Origin: Chiridota heheva
Lineage: Eukaryota; Echinodermata; Holothuroidea; Apodida; Chiridotidae
DNA length: 64,000 nucleotides
Reading direction: 5' to 3'
NCBI GenBank assembly: GCA_020152595.1
Contig: JAIGNY010001603.1
Location: forward strand, 662,001 to 726,000
In this document: positions 22,775-33,400 of the stretch, piece after piece
Layout: each line of letters begins with the position of its first letter
Numbering within the stretch: the stretch's first letter is position 1
Notes under the pieces: generated by a model
Seen by the model: the letters and a program-made list of their open reading frames with translations, nothing else
The model's database searches: none
Told to the model about the DNA's origin: nothing
Translations under genes and position numbers: made by a program

Positions 22775-24454
22775 ACGGTGGTATTTAAATAACTAAGGAA
22801 GAAATTTATCTTGGGAACAGCTTCTGTTTATTGTCAATATCCAGTAGGTCAGAGTACACATCAGCACCTTATAGGCACATGTTAAGTTTTAAGGGTGAAA
22901 ATGGCGGTGCTATACAAGAATGAATACATAAGATGGCGCTATGCCATAACCATGAGTTTACATTGATAGACCGAGTCTAACAATCTAGTAATGTATGCAA
23001 TAATAAAAATTAGAAGTGAATGTAAATGGGCTACTTAGTATGCACCTACAACACCTCAACCCTACTAATTTTGCAGCTACCTTTAACCTAAGAAATGTAA
23101 AAAATATCAATCATTTTAACTTGAAGGTCTGAACTGGGGTTAAACATTTTCCTTTAAAATCTATTGTTATGCAAATCACGCTTTAATGAGCTCCACACCC
23201 TAAAGAAAGAACAGTATACATCTGATCACTACCCATCAAAAAGTTTATCAGATATAAGATGTAAGATGAAGTGTATTATTCTTTGTAATGCAAATGAGCT
23301 ATCTGTTTGCACACACAACCCCATACCATGCTCATTTTGAATGTACTGTAAACCCTAAACCATGTGCCAAGTTTCATTAATGTAGGCCTACATCATTGCT
23401 ATTTCAAGTTACCAGCCCAGGTCAAACCTTGTGGATGCCCCTGGCGCCACCACTGCCGCAAATAACGACAACAGAGTAATTCCTGTCTCTTGTCTATGAC
23501 AAAGAAAAGAAACCCATTGGTTGTACATCGAATTTGTTAAATCTTTGGGGCAGACAGGACAAAAATTACATTCACTGCTTTGGAAATGATGTTCACCTAA
23601 AATTAGCCAGCTCTTCCTTAATCTTTTTTCTTTCTTACCTTGCCCACTTCTAACAGATAATCATAGGCTGACTACCCTCTTTAGCTACATGTACATGTAT
23701 TACACTGGAAAATTAAAACAACACTTTACTACACAATTTCAAATATGTGATTATTTTGGTGGTAGGTGTAGGTAAAAAGATCCTAATGAAGAATTAACAT
23801 GTTCATTATAAGATTACCATAATTTCCTAGTCAAAAAAAGAATCATTTCCACAAGTTACGTGGTTCTCAAATGTCTTTTGTGGAATTCATTTGGAATTTG
23901 GAATTCAATGAGGAATAACAACAAACTACGAGATTGTCATTTGTAGTAATAAAAAATCACAAAGTACAGTATCCCTTTTCAGATTTGGTACTTTAAAAAA
24001 GTGTGAATCACAAATGCCAGGAAGAGTGGGTTGGGTCCTTTAGCACCCCCATACTGCCATGGGACATTCAAAGCGGAGAAACATTGAGCAACATTCCAAT
24101 GTGGTATATGTAGTATAAACACATGGGCAAAATCCTCTGATGTGTCTAAAATAGTTTAATTTGCCAAAACATATTCAGAGTCTAATCTCTTTTTAAGTTT
24201 TCTATATAAACTGTCAATAAAGCCCTTTTCATATGACGTGCCTCATAAGTTCCTGCTAGTAGGCATAGGACTTGATGTTAATTGAATTTCTGGTTGAAGT
24301 GTTCTTCTATGCCAGCAAATTTAATTGTTGAAACATTTTTGATAGCCTTATTTTTATTTTTGAAATCATCTTAGATATTTAACATGAGCTGTGTATTCTG
24401 AAATAACCTCTGAAAACTTACGATTGTAACAAATTTGTGGTGCCCATATGTCTA
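22775..24454. other. No gene; dispersed repeat fragments
   Basis: It should include the copia 5' end and LTR, which I cannot delimit. A repeat Y copy lies at 23310-23425 with a weaker one near 23045. No coding signal was recognised on either strand. Confidence 0.5.
23310..23425 (+). repeat. Dispersed repeat Y, copy 2
   Basis: It matches 19880-19985 in the words AAGTTTC, ACATCATTGCTAT and TTTCAAGTTA, with similar spacing. It contains TGTAGGCCTACA, a 12-bp perfect palindrome. Confidence 0.5.
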
Positions 24455-24561
24455 CTGCAGATTACCACACTGTTATGACATCTTCGGGGGGCAATTCCCC
24501 CAGCTTTGCCTCAGGAATAAAAACCCCACTGGTGATGTCATAGCCCTGTATTAATCTGCAG
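24455..24561. mobile_element. 107-bp palindromic MITE-like element
   Basis: 28-bp terminal inverted repeats at 24455-24482 and 24534-24561 both begin CTGCAGATTA and end TATGACATC, with mismatches in between. The centre contains a smaller GGGGGCAATTCCCCC palindrome. No clear target duplication is seen. The element ends 11 bp before the Mag-like element's target duplication. The minus-strand open frame over it is accidental. Confidence 0.65.
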
Positions 24562-24571
24562 CAACCCATGG

Positions 24572-24576
24572 GTACC
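24572..24576. repeat. Target-site duplication, left (GTACC)
   Basis: GTACC abuts the left LTR and recurs at 29383-29387 right after the other LTR. A 5-bp duplication is normal for Ty3/Gypsy integration. Confidence 0.93.
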
Positions 24577-24823
24577 TGTAATGTTGTGTACGGTAAAGAA
24601 AGACACAAAGAGCAGGTAATTGTAGTTATATATTCAGAGTGATTATTTGTATGTCCGTATTGTAAGAGAAGCAAATGAAGAGTGAGTAGTAAGGTGGAAT
24701 AGAAGCATGATCATGACTCACATAGCATGGTGATTCATAACATAGAATAGATATACTGAATGGATATGCATATAAAATAGATATGTTGGAATAACTTTAA
24801 ACTGTATTAAACAGAACATCACA
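24577..24823 (-). repeat. 3' LTR of Gypsy B
   Basis: Starts TGTAATGTTGTG and ends AACATCACA on the plus strand (TG...CA on either strand). It matches 29136-29382 at 246 of 247 positions. Confidence 0.96.
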
Positions 24824-24836
24824 TTTTCCCTCTTTA
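24824..24836 (-). promoter_or_regulatory. Polypurine tract of Gypsy B
   Basis: On the minus strand AAAGAGGGAAAA lies directly against the 3' LTR. This is the expected place for the RNase H-resistant primer of plus-strand DNA synthesis. Confidence 0.8.
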
Positions 24837-25020
24837 AAAAAGGCATTGGACGGATTAGGAAAAGGTATTGGAAGGAACAGAATTAATCAAGGTACGGTAT
24901 GCAATTTAGAATAACAATACATTGATGGACTGTGTAAAAATAATTTTATACATCGACGGTTTTTTCGACGAATAAATTTGTTTTCATTCGGAAACTTGAT
25001 TATTGTCAATTCTTTTTTAT

Positions 25021-26830
25021 TTAGCGCAAAACATAATCTCGTGTCCATGCAGGGGGTTGTCGGATTCGGTGGGGGCGTTGTGGTGGACCACGACTCCCAG
25101 TGTCTGTAGCAGGTGTGTGTACGGGCCAGTAATTTACTGAATCTTCCCTCTCTTTATGGGAATTGGGGGAACCCGAACAAGGAATCAGACTTTCGACCAT
25201 CTGAAGTCTGGTATGTACTTGGACCGAATTTCTTTTGAATTTGGATTGGAGGGGAGTATGCAAGGGAACCTTTGGGGATATGTCCTGGTTTTTTCACCCG
25301 AACAAAATCACCAACCGCAAATAACCGTGATTTGACTCTTTTAGCTACATCGTGGTGGAATTTGTATTTTTGTTGAGCGAGTCCAACTCTTTCCCTTATT
25401 TGAGTGGGGGACGCAGATTTTGGATTCGCAGTTACATCCACAATGTCCAATTTTGTGCGCAAATGTCTGCCGTGAAGAAGTTTTGACGGCTCTTCACCTG
25501 TGGTGGCATGAGGTGTGCATCGATAGATACAGAGGAAATCACGCACTGCATCTTTAGCAGATTTACCCTGAAGTTTTGCACATTGCAGGCATTACTTGAG
25601 AACCCTATTGAAGCGTTGCACTTTGCTATTCCCTTGGGGGTGGTAGAGGGCAGAATACCTGTGTTTAATATTTCTAGATTTGAGAAAATCCTCAAATTGT
25701 TTGGAGGTAAATTGAACTCCATTGTCTGTGACAATTTCCTTGGGGAATCCATCCCTGCTGAAAACTGAAAGCAAAAAGTCAATGACCCTATCAGTTGTGA
25801 CAGTTTCGCAAAAAGCGACTTCTGGCCATTTAGAAAGGTAATCGATAAAAGTAATTGCAAATTTTGAACCATGTGGCGCAGAAAGGTCTGGTCCTACAAT
25901 ATCCAGTCCTATTTTGTCCCAAGCATTTTCAGGATACGGGACGGGTTGCAATGGGGGAACTCTGGGTTTAGCCCCTTTATCAGCAGAATGGCAAATCATG
26001 CATTGTTTGATCGAATTTGAGACCTGAGTATCCATGCAAGGCCACCAGTATAGGTTCCTTAACCTTTGTTTCGTACGAACAATCCCTTGATGACCCTCAT
26101 GGGCTTTAATTATCAAACTTGAGGTGAGTGACTCTGGCACTACTACCCTTTCACCCCGAAAAATAATTCCATCATGCAGTGATAATTCATGATTAATTTT
26201 GAAGAAAGGTCTCACTTGAATTGGAACAGCTTTTGGATTTGTGGGCCAACTGTTTTGGAGTAAAGTAATCACTGTTTGGCAGGTATTGTCGGACGCAGTT
26301 GCATTTTGTAACTGCGTTCTTGTAACACTACAGTCACCTAGAACTAGCTGGCAAACAGCAGCTATTTCGTCAGAATCATTATGACTGTTGAATGTATTGC
26401 AGGTAGGATCATGTATGGGTAACCTGGAAAGGGCATCTGCCACTTTGTTTTGGGTACCTGGCTTATACTCAACTTGAAATGTGTAATGCAGTAAACGAGC
26501 TGCCCATCGAGCAATTTTCATGGGTTTGTGACCAGTGCCAGTTTTTGAAAGAAGGGTAACCAAGGCTTGGTGATCAGTTTTCAAGGTAAACTTTCGACCC
26601 CATAGGTATGTGTGCCATTTTTCGACAGCCCACACGCAAGCAAGTGCCTCTTTTTCACCAGTTAAGTACTTTTGTTCTTGAGGGGTAAGTTTTCTCGAAG
26701 CAAAACAAACTGTAATTTCTTTACCATCACAAACCGGAGACATTACGGCTCCTAGGCCGTAGCCAGATGCATCTGTAGTAACAATAGTTTCTTTTTCAGG
26801 GTCAAATAAAGCTAATGCTCGGCTATGCAA
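25021..26830 (-). pseudogene. Gypsy B RNase H and integrase
   Basis: The frame begins with RNase H: ALALFDPEKETIVTTDASGY, ASRKLTPQEQKYLTGEKEAL, LKTDHQALVTLL. A tether follows, then the integrase H2C2 finger (HEGHQGIVRTKQRL with CMICHSADKG) and the core (IGLDIVGPD, IVTDNGVQFTSKQFEDFLKS, YHPQGNSKVQRFNRVLK). The two Asp residues are present, but the catalytic Glu in the VERFN position is Gln (CAA). A TAA follows at 25592. The same frame continues through SAKDAVRDFLCIYRCTPHAT to FAVGDFVRVKKPG. A one-base shift near 25170 leads to the C-terminal RIRQPPAWTRDYVL tail ending at 25021. Integrase would insert the cDNA, but this one should be inactive. Confidence 0.9.
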
Positions 26831-28080
26831 ATGTCAAAATTTATCTTTTGGAAAGCAGAATTTGCCTCTTGAGACCATACAAAGTGATCTGCACCTACTG
26901 TAGCACGTATTGGTTCAACTTTGTTGGTGTAATTCTTTACAAATTTTGAATAATATCCAGCAAGACCTAAAAATGATCGCACTTGATCTTTGTTTTGAGG
27001 GACTGGGGCCTCCTGGATGGCACGTACAAGATCGGGGTTGGGCTTAAGGCCTGATGCAGCAATAACATGTCCTAAAATCTGTATCGAAGGAAGGTTGAAT
27101 GCGCATTTTTCATTTAATTTCATCCCAATCTTTTGAAGTTTTGCAAGAACTGTGGCTAAGTTCTTATCATGCTCACTTTGTGTGGCACCATGAACGATTA
27201 TATCGTCAATGAAACAAAGCACTCCCTCTAGACCATGCAAAACAGAACTCATTACACGCTGAAAGCAGGATGGCGCAGATGCCAACCCAAAGCAAACTCT
27301 TTTGTAACGAAACAGACCATCATGAGTAATAAACGTAGTATATGGTCCACTACTTTCATCCAATTCTAATTGATGGTACGCTGACTTGAGGTCAAGCTTT
27401 GAAAAGAATTTCGCGCCGCGCAATTCTGTAAACATTTCATCAATGTTTGGCAGTGGGTGCTTTTCCACTACCACAGCTTCGTTGACTTTTCTGAGGTCAA
27501 CACAAAGTCGCACTCCCCCATCTTTTTTCCATGCAATGACCGTGGGGGAAACCCAATCTCTGGCTTCACTAACCGGTTCAATAACCCCTTCAGATTGCAG
27601 GCGTTGAAGCTCTGCGGTAACCTTATCTCGCACTGCAAAAGGTACTCTACGCAAGGGCTGTTGGACAGGTTTGGCCTCAGGGATCATGTTAATTTTATGC
27701 CTGAAACCTTTTATGCTCCCTAACCCACTTGAAAATAAATCAGGAAATTTGTCCCGATTATTTGTCTCAAACTGAGAATCAGATTGTGGGGCAGCAGAAG
27801 GAGTAGGGGAGGTATTGGCAGCATCGCTATTTGTAGCAATCGTAACGTTAGGCCCATTGCGCGAATTTTTGGTAAGGGCATGACAGGACATTGTTTTCCC
27901 ATCAAGCTGTAACCCTAGGCCATGAATAGCATCTTTACCTATCAGGGATGTACCCCTTTCCACGACTAATATTGTACACTTAGCTTGCCTATCCTTGTAG
28001 GCAATTACGGCCGAAAAACTACCGATAACGGGAATTGCATCTTGGCTGTATGATTTCACGGAGGTTTGGCATGAATCTAG
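26812..28080 (-). pseudogene. Gypsy B reverse transcriptase
   Basis: A long open frame contains the linker after protease (SYSQDAIPVIGSFSAVIAYK) and then all RT blocks: GFRHKINMIPEAKPVQQPLR, ARDWVSPTVIAWKKDGGVRL, LDLKSAYHQLELDESSGPYT, CFGLASAPSCFQRVM, and the catalytic LCFIDDIIVHG with both Asp residues intact. The connection HVIAASGLKPNPDLVRAIQE and FLGLAGYYSKFVKNYTNKVE follows. The frame ends in TAG at 26812, just where RNase H continues in another frame. RT itself looks intact. The flanking breaks separate it from protease and RNase H. Confidence 0.92.
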
Positions 28081-28300
28081 ACTAAAGCCTCACGTAAAAA
28101 ATATTTATCGAAAATTTCAGCATTAAGTATCGTAACGTCAGAACCTGTGTCAACCAACATTGGAATACCAATCCCATTGATATCAATCTTACACTTAATG
28201 TCACCAGCAGTTTTACTGTCACGAAAAACTCCCAACACTCGAACGTCTTCGGCAGCTTCACTTTGAAAATTGTTCGCAGAACTAGGCCCTAGTAGGGAAC
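28077..28300 (-). pseudogene. Gypsy B protease
   Basis: A short frame reads SEAAEDVRVLGVFRDSKTAG, IKCKIDINGIGIPMLVDTGS and DVTILNAEIFDKYFLREAL. The retropepsin active site Asp-Thr-Gly-Ser is intact. The frame stops at 28077 and RT continues one base out of phase. The upstream Gag zinc-knuckle frame and the RT frame are the same frame as each other, while protease lies in a different one. Either two small compensating indels flank it, or frameshifting is used at one side. Confidence 0.85.
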
Positions 28301-29078
28301 TGTGTATTACTATCGTTAACGTTAAGATCTACTTCACGCACATTCCTTTGTAAGCAAACTTTGGCAAAGTGCCCGGTTTTTCCACACTTGCTGCACTTTT
28401 CACCTTTGGCTTTGCACTGTGGATAATTCGCAAGGTGGTTCAACGACCCGCAGCGGAAACAGGACTGGCGCCCTCCTGCTGCAAAAGTTTTCTCCTTTGG
28501 TCCCGCATTCCTTCTAGATTGTTCACTGGTTGGCTGTGGTTTTCCACGAGGACGATAACCCGATTTCTTGGTAATGTATTGCGTCTGACTGCAGTTACGC
28601 GTTTCCATCGATTTCGCCTCCTTAACGGCCTGTTCAACTTGGCGAGCAATTTCTATCGCCTTTGAAAGTTACGTAGCATTTCATCATGGAGTGAACTAAA
28701 TTCATATGTAACGGCAAGTTCTCTCAAAGCACAAATGTAACTGTCCACTGATTCATTCGGCAATTGGCCCCTTTGTCTGAACCTGTAGCGTTCGGCAACC
28801 ACGTTTATTCTAGGGTTGAAGTAATTGTCCAATGTTTTAACTGTCTTTGTAAAGGCATCGTCGGAGGTAGCTCCGAGTGCAGGTAATGAGTAAAAAATTC
28901 TCTGACCTTCTGGTCCCAAGGCATGTAACAGAACAGCTTTTTTCCTGTCCGCAGAAAAACCACTTGAATCAATCGCAAGTAAATAATTATCAAACATACG
29001 TTTCCACTGAGTCCAAGGCAATGAAGGCTCTCCTGGTGTAGGTAAAAATGCAGGTGGTGGTAAAAATCCTTTTTCCAT
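28282..29078 (-). pseudogene. Gypsy B gag
   Basis: The ATG at 29078 begins MEKGFLPPPAFLPTPGEPSL. The capsid-like part continues WTQWKRMFDNYLLAIDSSGF, RYRFRQRGQLPNESVDSYIC, EFSSLHDEMLRN. The frame then stops at 28653 (FQRR stop). The second frame resumes at once with LSKAIEIARQVEQAVKEAKS and carries the paired knuckles CFRCGSLNHLANYPQC and CSKCGKTGHFAKVC before stopping at 28282. The stretch that usually lies between the DEM(I/L)R motif and the LSKAIEIA helix in related gags seems to be missing, so I infer a small internal deletion with a frame change near 28665. The family protein packages element RNA. Confidence 0.85.
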
Positions 29079-29120
29079 TTTCGAAAGTAATGTACGTAAG
29101 TCCGTAAAATAATACCACAA

Positions 29121-29132
29121 TCCTCGTCGCCA
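29121..29132 (-). promoter_or_regulatory. Primer-binding site, tRNA-Ser type
   Basis: Three bases inside the 5' LTR the minus strand reads TGGCGACGAGGA. Its complement, TCCTCGTCGCCA, equals the 3' end of animal tRNA-Ser(GCT) including the CCA for the last 11 bases. This would prime minus-strand cDNA. Confidence 0.85.
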
Positions 29133-29135
29133 ATT

Positions 29136-29382
29136 TGTAATGTTGTGTACGGTAAAGAAAGACACAAAGAGCAGGTAATTGTAGTTATATATTCAGAGTG
29201 ATTATTTGTATGTCCGTATTGTAAGAGAAGCAAATGAAGAGTGAGTAGTAAGGTGGAATAGAAGCATGATCATGACTCACATAGCATGGTGATTCATAAC
29301 ATAGAATAGATATACTGAATGGATATGCATATAAAATAGATATCTTGGAATAACTTTAAACTGTATTAAACAGAACATCACA
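29136..29382 (-). repeat. 5' LTR of Gypsy B
   Basis: It is identical to 24577-24823 except for one G/C difference (ATATCTTGG here). It should carry the element promoter, but no clear TATA box was assigned. Confidence 0.96.
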
Positions 29383-29387
29383 GTACC
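29383..29387. repeat. Target-site duplication, right (GTACC)
   Basis: Second copy of the 5-bp GTACC duplication flanking Gypsy B. Confidence 0.93.
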
Positions 29388-29553
29388 ATTGCCTTTATAC
29401 AGTAATAATTGAATTTTGAAAGTAGACCACCTCAATCAAAAGCAAAAGCTGTCCTTTCATCATCAGAATACTACTAGCAAAGTCCAAACATTGGCAGAAT
29501 CCTTCCAATGCTCTATTAATGCAGTAACACATAACAACACAAATAACAGTTAC

Positions 29554-29711
29554 CTTGACATCACACTAAAAAGAAAACTTGACACTAATGAAGCGGACTT
29601 ATCAGGCAACGCAGCAGCCTCTGGCCACTTTGAATAGTAGTCCATGAGTGTGATGATAAATTCATTACCTCTTCTTGTTGTTGGCAGGGGCCCAATCAAG
29701 TCAACACCAAC
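29554..29711 (-). CDS. Candidate exon: integrase core, first Asp block
   Basis: After AAATTTGCAG at 29712 the minus strand reads VGVDLIGPLPTTRRGNEFII, TLMDYYSKWPEAAALPDKSA and SLVSSFLFSVMS, then the donor CAAG/GTAACT at 29554. This is the start of a retroviral-type integrase core with the first catalytic Asp in the VGVDLIGPLP block. The 158-bp block is uninterrupted and bounded by consensus splice sites, unlike the nearby elements, so it looks like an exon of a spliced, integrase-derived (Ginger/KRBA2/GIN1-like) gene. The second Asp and the Glu should lie in further exons at lower coordinates, where I did not find them. Its start phase does not match the donor at 34561, so a small exon may lie between. 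Confidence 0.55.
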
Positions 29712-29719
29712 CTGCAAAT

Positions 29720-30902
29720 TTATCTTAAGTCAATGAAAAATAAAATGACACATTTTATGCAAACTCTCCTCTACCCCACTCCAACCAGGGAGTTGGAATA
29801 GAAACTACCTGCTCCAACTCACCCATTCCGATAAGAACTGTCTGATGATACTTGACTAATCAGTTATCGGAAAAAGATCAATATTGTTTGAAGATATTAA
29901 TGATCACAAGTTAGAAAAGCAAACAATATGTTGTCTATCATTTCAACCACTTAAAGTAATTCTTACACCAATTTTATCATATACTTTTTCATGGGTGCTG
30001 AAATACATTGTGGGTGATAAACATGCTTACGGTAAGTAGGCATACGGGTACATGGCTCACAAAATAAAAGGTACTACACCCAATGGGATACAATAAATAA
30101 CTATCAACCATACCACAAGTAGATCTAGTTGCTGTTTGTGTGGCTTGAAAAAGAAAATATTGCATGCAGGGCAACCAAGTGAAAACTGCCCTTTATCATC
30201 AAAATTTAAAAAGTTGTACTCTATAATTGTTCATTCGCTTGGGGTAGGAGTCAAATCCGCAGTATCTACCGTATTCGCTGTAATAAGAACCAATGCTGTA
30301 TTAAGCCCCCTCCCCACCTTACATTGTTTAATTCAAGAATCGACCAAGCTTATGGCGATGGTAAAAAGGACCAAAATTTTGTGAAATTATTACATACCAA
30401 ATTCTCTTCAGTTTTAGCAAGATCTCCTATATAAAAGGTCATACCACACATTATCTTTAGTCATTCAACAATCAAATCCCTCAAATAAAAGTGAACTTTC
30501 ACATTGGCTTTTTGATGCCACAAGCAAATTCAGCATCAACACACTCATACATAGTACACACTAGCATTATAGACCACTACCAGTTTGAACACTAGACCAA
30601 CAAGAATTCACATGCTATGGAATACCGGGCCTCTCAAAATTCTTCAAAAATACCTCAGGTCAATAATAATTGGGAACAATGGAGCTCCATCTTTATTTCT
30701 CCACTAAAAAATTGCTTTAAAGATAGCAAAAAGTGTTGTCTGAAATTACAAATTCAAGGATGAAAAGATACGCGATGAATTCAAAATGAAAAGTTATCCA
30801 AGTTCTGAAAAGATTTTACCAACTGAATTGGGTATTGGAGGCGATGGTTTAAAAATAATTATTACAGTATGCACACATCAGTTGTATGTAATTATGTAGC
30901 TA
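29720..30902. other. Intron-like sequence, no gene recognised
   Basis: AT-rich sequence between candidate exon 29554-29711 and the LINE. No element was recognised. Confidence 0.45.
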
Positions 30903-33400
30903 AAAATTGAGCTTGAGCTTGTGGCTAGTCATCCAATTACATATGGTTAGAATACAGGTTTCAAATCTTTTAGTGACAGACAAAATTTCATCGTTATTAT
31001 CTAGATTTACTGGCAACCATAGCTGTATATCATCAGCATAAAAATGATAGTAAAGCCCACATTTTTCAATAAGATCAGCTAAGGGTGCAGTATAAGCCGT
31101 ATATAAAAAGGGACCAAGCACGCTTCCTTGAGGTACACCATAGTGGAGATCCTTGACAGTAGAATGGTGCTTATCAATGACAACCTTGAAACTTCTGTGC
31201 GTGAGATAAGAATGAATCCACTTCAGAGCATTACCAGAAATGCCAAAATATTATTTGAGCGTATCAAGAAAAATAGTATAATCTATAGTGTCGAATGCTG
31301 CGGACATATCTAGTAAAACCATAACAACACCTCTTTTGGAATCAAGGGAGTGTAGTATACTATCACTGATGTGTAACAGCGCACTCTCTACACTGTAATG
31401 AGATCTGTATGCCGATTGATTACGAGGATAAATTCCATTGTTGGCAAAATACTTATGTAGTCGAAGAGACGCGATCCTTTCCAACAGTTTTGAAACAAAC
31501 GATAGGTTGGATACTGGTCTGTAGTTTTTTAGTAACTCTTTGTCCAAGATGCATGGACTTCTTTAAAAGTGGAGTAATAATAGCCTGCTTTATACTTGTG
31601 GGAAATGATCCATTCAAGAACAATAGATTGATCATTTCAACTAGAGCAGGTATGATGCTGTTAATGGAATCACTGAACAATTTTCCAGGCAGAGGATCAA
31701 GACTGCAGGTCTTGATGGGTCGCGACTTGATCACTTCCTTAATTTCTTCGATTGAAGTTGGTGATAGCTGAGACAAGGACGAACTAGTTTTGGAAATTTG
31801 ATGTTGAGTATTTTGGCACATGGTTCCTGGTTTATCTAGTTCATTTCGTATTTTAGAGATTTTGTCTAGAAAGTAATCAGCAAAATGCTCAGGTAAGTCA
31901 ACTTCAGGTATCGTGGTAGGAATTACCTTGGAGTGAACAGATTTTGTCAGCTTTGTGAAAAGTTAGAAGAGATCCTTTTGGGAAGAATCAGACAAGCACA
32001 ATTTGTCAGTGTAAAAGGCTCGCTTGGCTTCTTTAATTAAACCGGCAACCTTTTTGACTTGGCATGAGAACAACTGCTTGTGAATTGTAAGCTTAGTGCG
32101 CTTATATCGGGCTTCAAGTGATCTCCTTGTCCGTCTAGCTGCAAGTATTTCCTTCGTGATCCAAGGAGTCATGCGAGCTCGGGCTTTGAAAGATTTAAAT
32201 GGAGCATGTGTGTCTAAAACTGATCGGAGAGCACAGTCAATTGAAACAGCTGCAGAGTTTGAGGAAGAGTAATCAATCCCACTTAACGCTGTTGATAAAT
32301 CGGCATTGAACGCTGGCATATCAATTTGGCGTAACTTCCTCATTAATTTTGTTGGACATCCCTTGTGGGTAGCAAAATAATTTGATAAATGGAAAGTCAC
32401 AAGATGATGATCAGAAAAACCAGTGTCTAATATCTGAACGTCAGTGCAAAGATCTGACTTAATGCGGCAAGTACTGGCAACAATGTCAAGGGTGTGTCCA
32501 TTAATATGTGTTGGTGCGCATACGTGTTGTTTCATATTAAGCATGTTTAAAAGCTCGATAAACCTTGCAGAATAAGATTCATTAATTTGATCCAAGTGAA
32601 TGTTAACATCACCAGTGACGATTATATCGTTTGCACAAAAGAGTTGCTCGGACAGTCGATCTTCTATGTCATTCAAGAACTGTACAGTGGAAAGGCATGG
32701 AGGGCGATAAATACAAATCATGTGCATAGAACCGTGGTTGGTTTGCATTTTACATTCAATGGATTCATATGAAGTATGACAAAAATTGTCCTCACATTCA
32801 GAAATTTGAAAATTATCTCTAAATAAGATAGCAACCCCTCCTCCACGTCTGCTAGGTCTGGGTTTATGAAATATATTGAATCCACTTGGGAGGTCATTAA
32901 ATATTGTTCCATCAGGGCCATTGGCTTTTAGCCAGGTTTCAGTGATGAACAAAATGTCTAGCTGCTTATCAATAATAAGTTCATGAAGAGCGGTCGGTTT
33001 ATTACAAATAGAGCGAGAATTAAATACACCACACTTGATGCCAAGATTTTGAATTGTTTTGTGTGAGAATGTCGGATTACTTGTTTTAATCGGTAATAAG
33101 TTACTGTAATCGATAGATGCGACTTTCCAAATGTTTTTGAATATCTATCACTAATCCGAACAGGAATGACACCATTAAATCGACAAATAAGTTTGCCTGC
33201 TCTATGACCCCTGGGAGGTTTGCGAATACCCAGGTTAAGAATGCGATGCCAGCACGAATCATCAAGTTTAGTTTTATTTGTAGTGACACTGTTCCTGATA
33301 TACAGAAGAAAATTCTTGGTGTACTTAAAAACCATGGTAATAAGAGGATTAACAACACACAATTGTAACATCCAATAGTCCAAAAGTTAAGTCCATGGAG
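30903..33400 (-). mobile_element. CR1/L2-like LINE with endonuclease, 3'-truncated
   Basis: Near 33040-33000 the minus strand begins the apurinic-type endonuclease (CGVFNSRSICNKPTALHELI). It continues LFITETWLKANGPDG, RRGGGVAILF, ICIYRPPCLSTVQFLNDIE, IIVTGDVNIHLDQ and DTGFSDHHLVTFHLSN, so the catalytic motif series (E in TETW, GDVNIH, SDHH) is intact. A TAA at 31963 interrupts the linker. RT follows in two or three frames: SRPIKTCSLDPLPGKLF, KNYRPVSNLSFVSKLLERIA, NQSAYRSHYSVESALLHISD, LDMSAAFDTIDYTIF, GVPQGSVLGPFLYTAYTAP, HFYADDIQLWLPV. It breaks off at MTSHKLKLNF near 30903, so the 3' part of RT and the UTR are absent. The 5' end continues past RGHRAGKLICRFNG toward about 33400. 3' loss is unusual for a LINE and implies a later deletion or a rearranged copy. 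Confidence 0.88.

Larger units (their letters stand above)
24577..29382 (-). mobile_element. Ty3/Gypsy retrotransposon B (Mag-like), structurally complete
   Basis: A 4806-bp element with two 247-bp LTRs, a 5-bp GTACC target duplication, a tRNA-Ser-type primer site, a polypurine tract and the order gag, protease, RT, RNase H, integrase on the minus strand. The LTRs differ at one position (ATATGTTGG versus ATATCTTGG), so the insertion is recent. The coding part is nevertheless broken by several frame changes, a stop and a lost integrase Glu. The paired zinc knuckles and the Ser-tRNA primer fit the Mag lineage. It lies in an intron-like position of the putative integrase-domain gene and in the same orientation. 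Confidence 0.95.

Noticed and set aside
19880..23425. Repeat Y copies as LTRs of the copia element
   Set aside because: Too diverged, wrong distance from gag start and end of pol, and no TG/CA borders or target duplication.
24462..24674. Frame running from the LTR into the 107-bp palindromic element
   Set aside because: Composite of LTR and MITE-like sequence; the identical LTR portion also opens at 29 kb.
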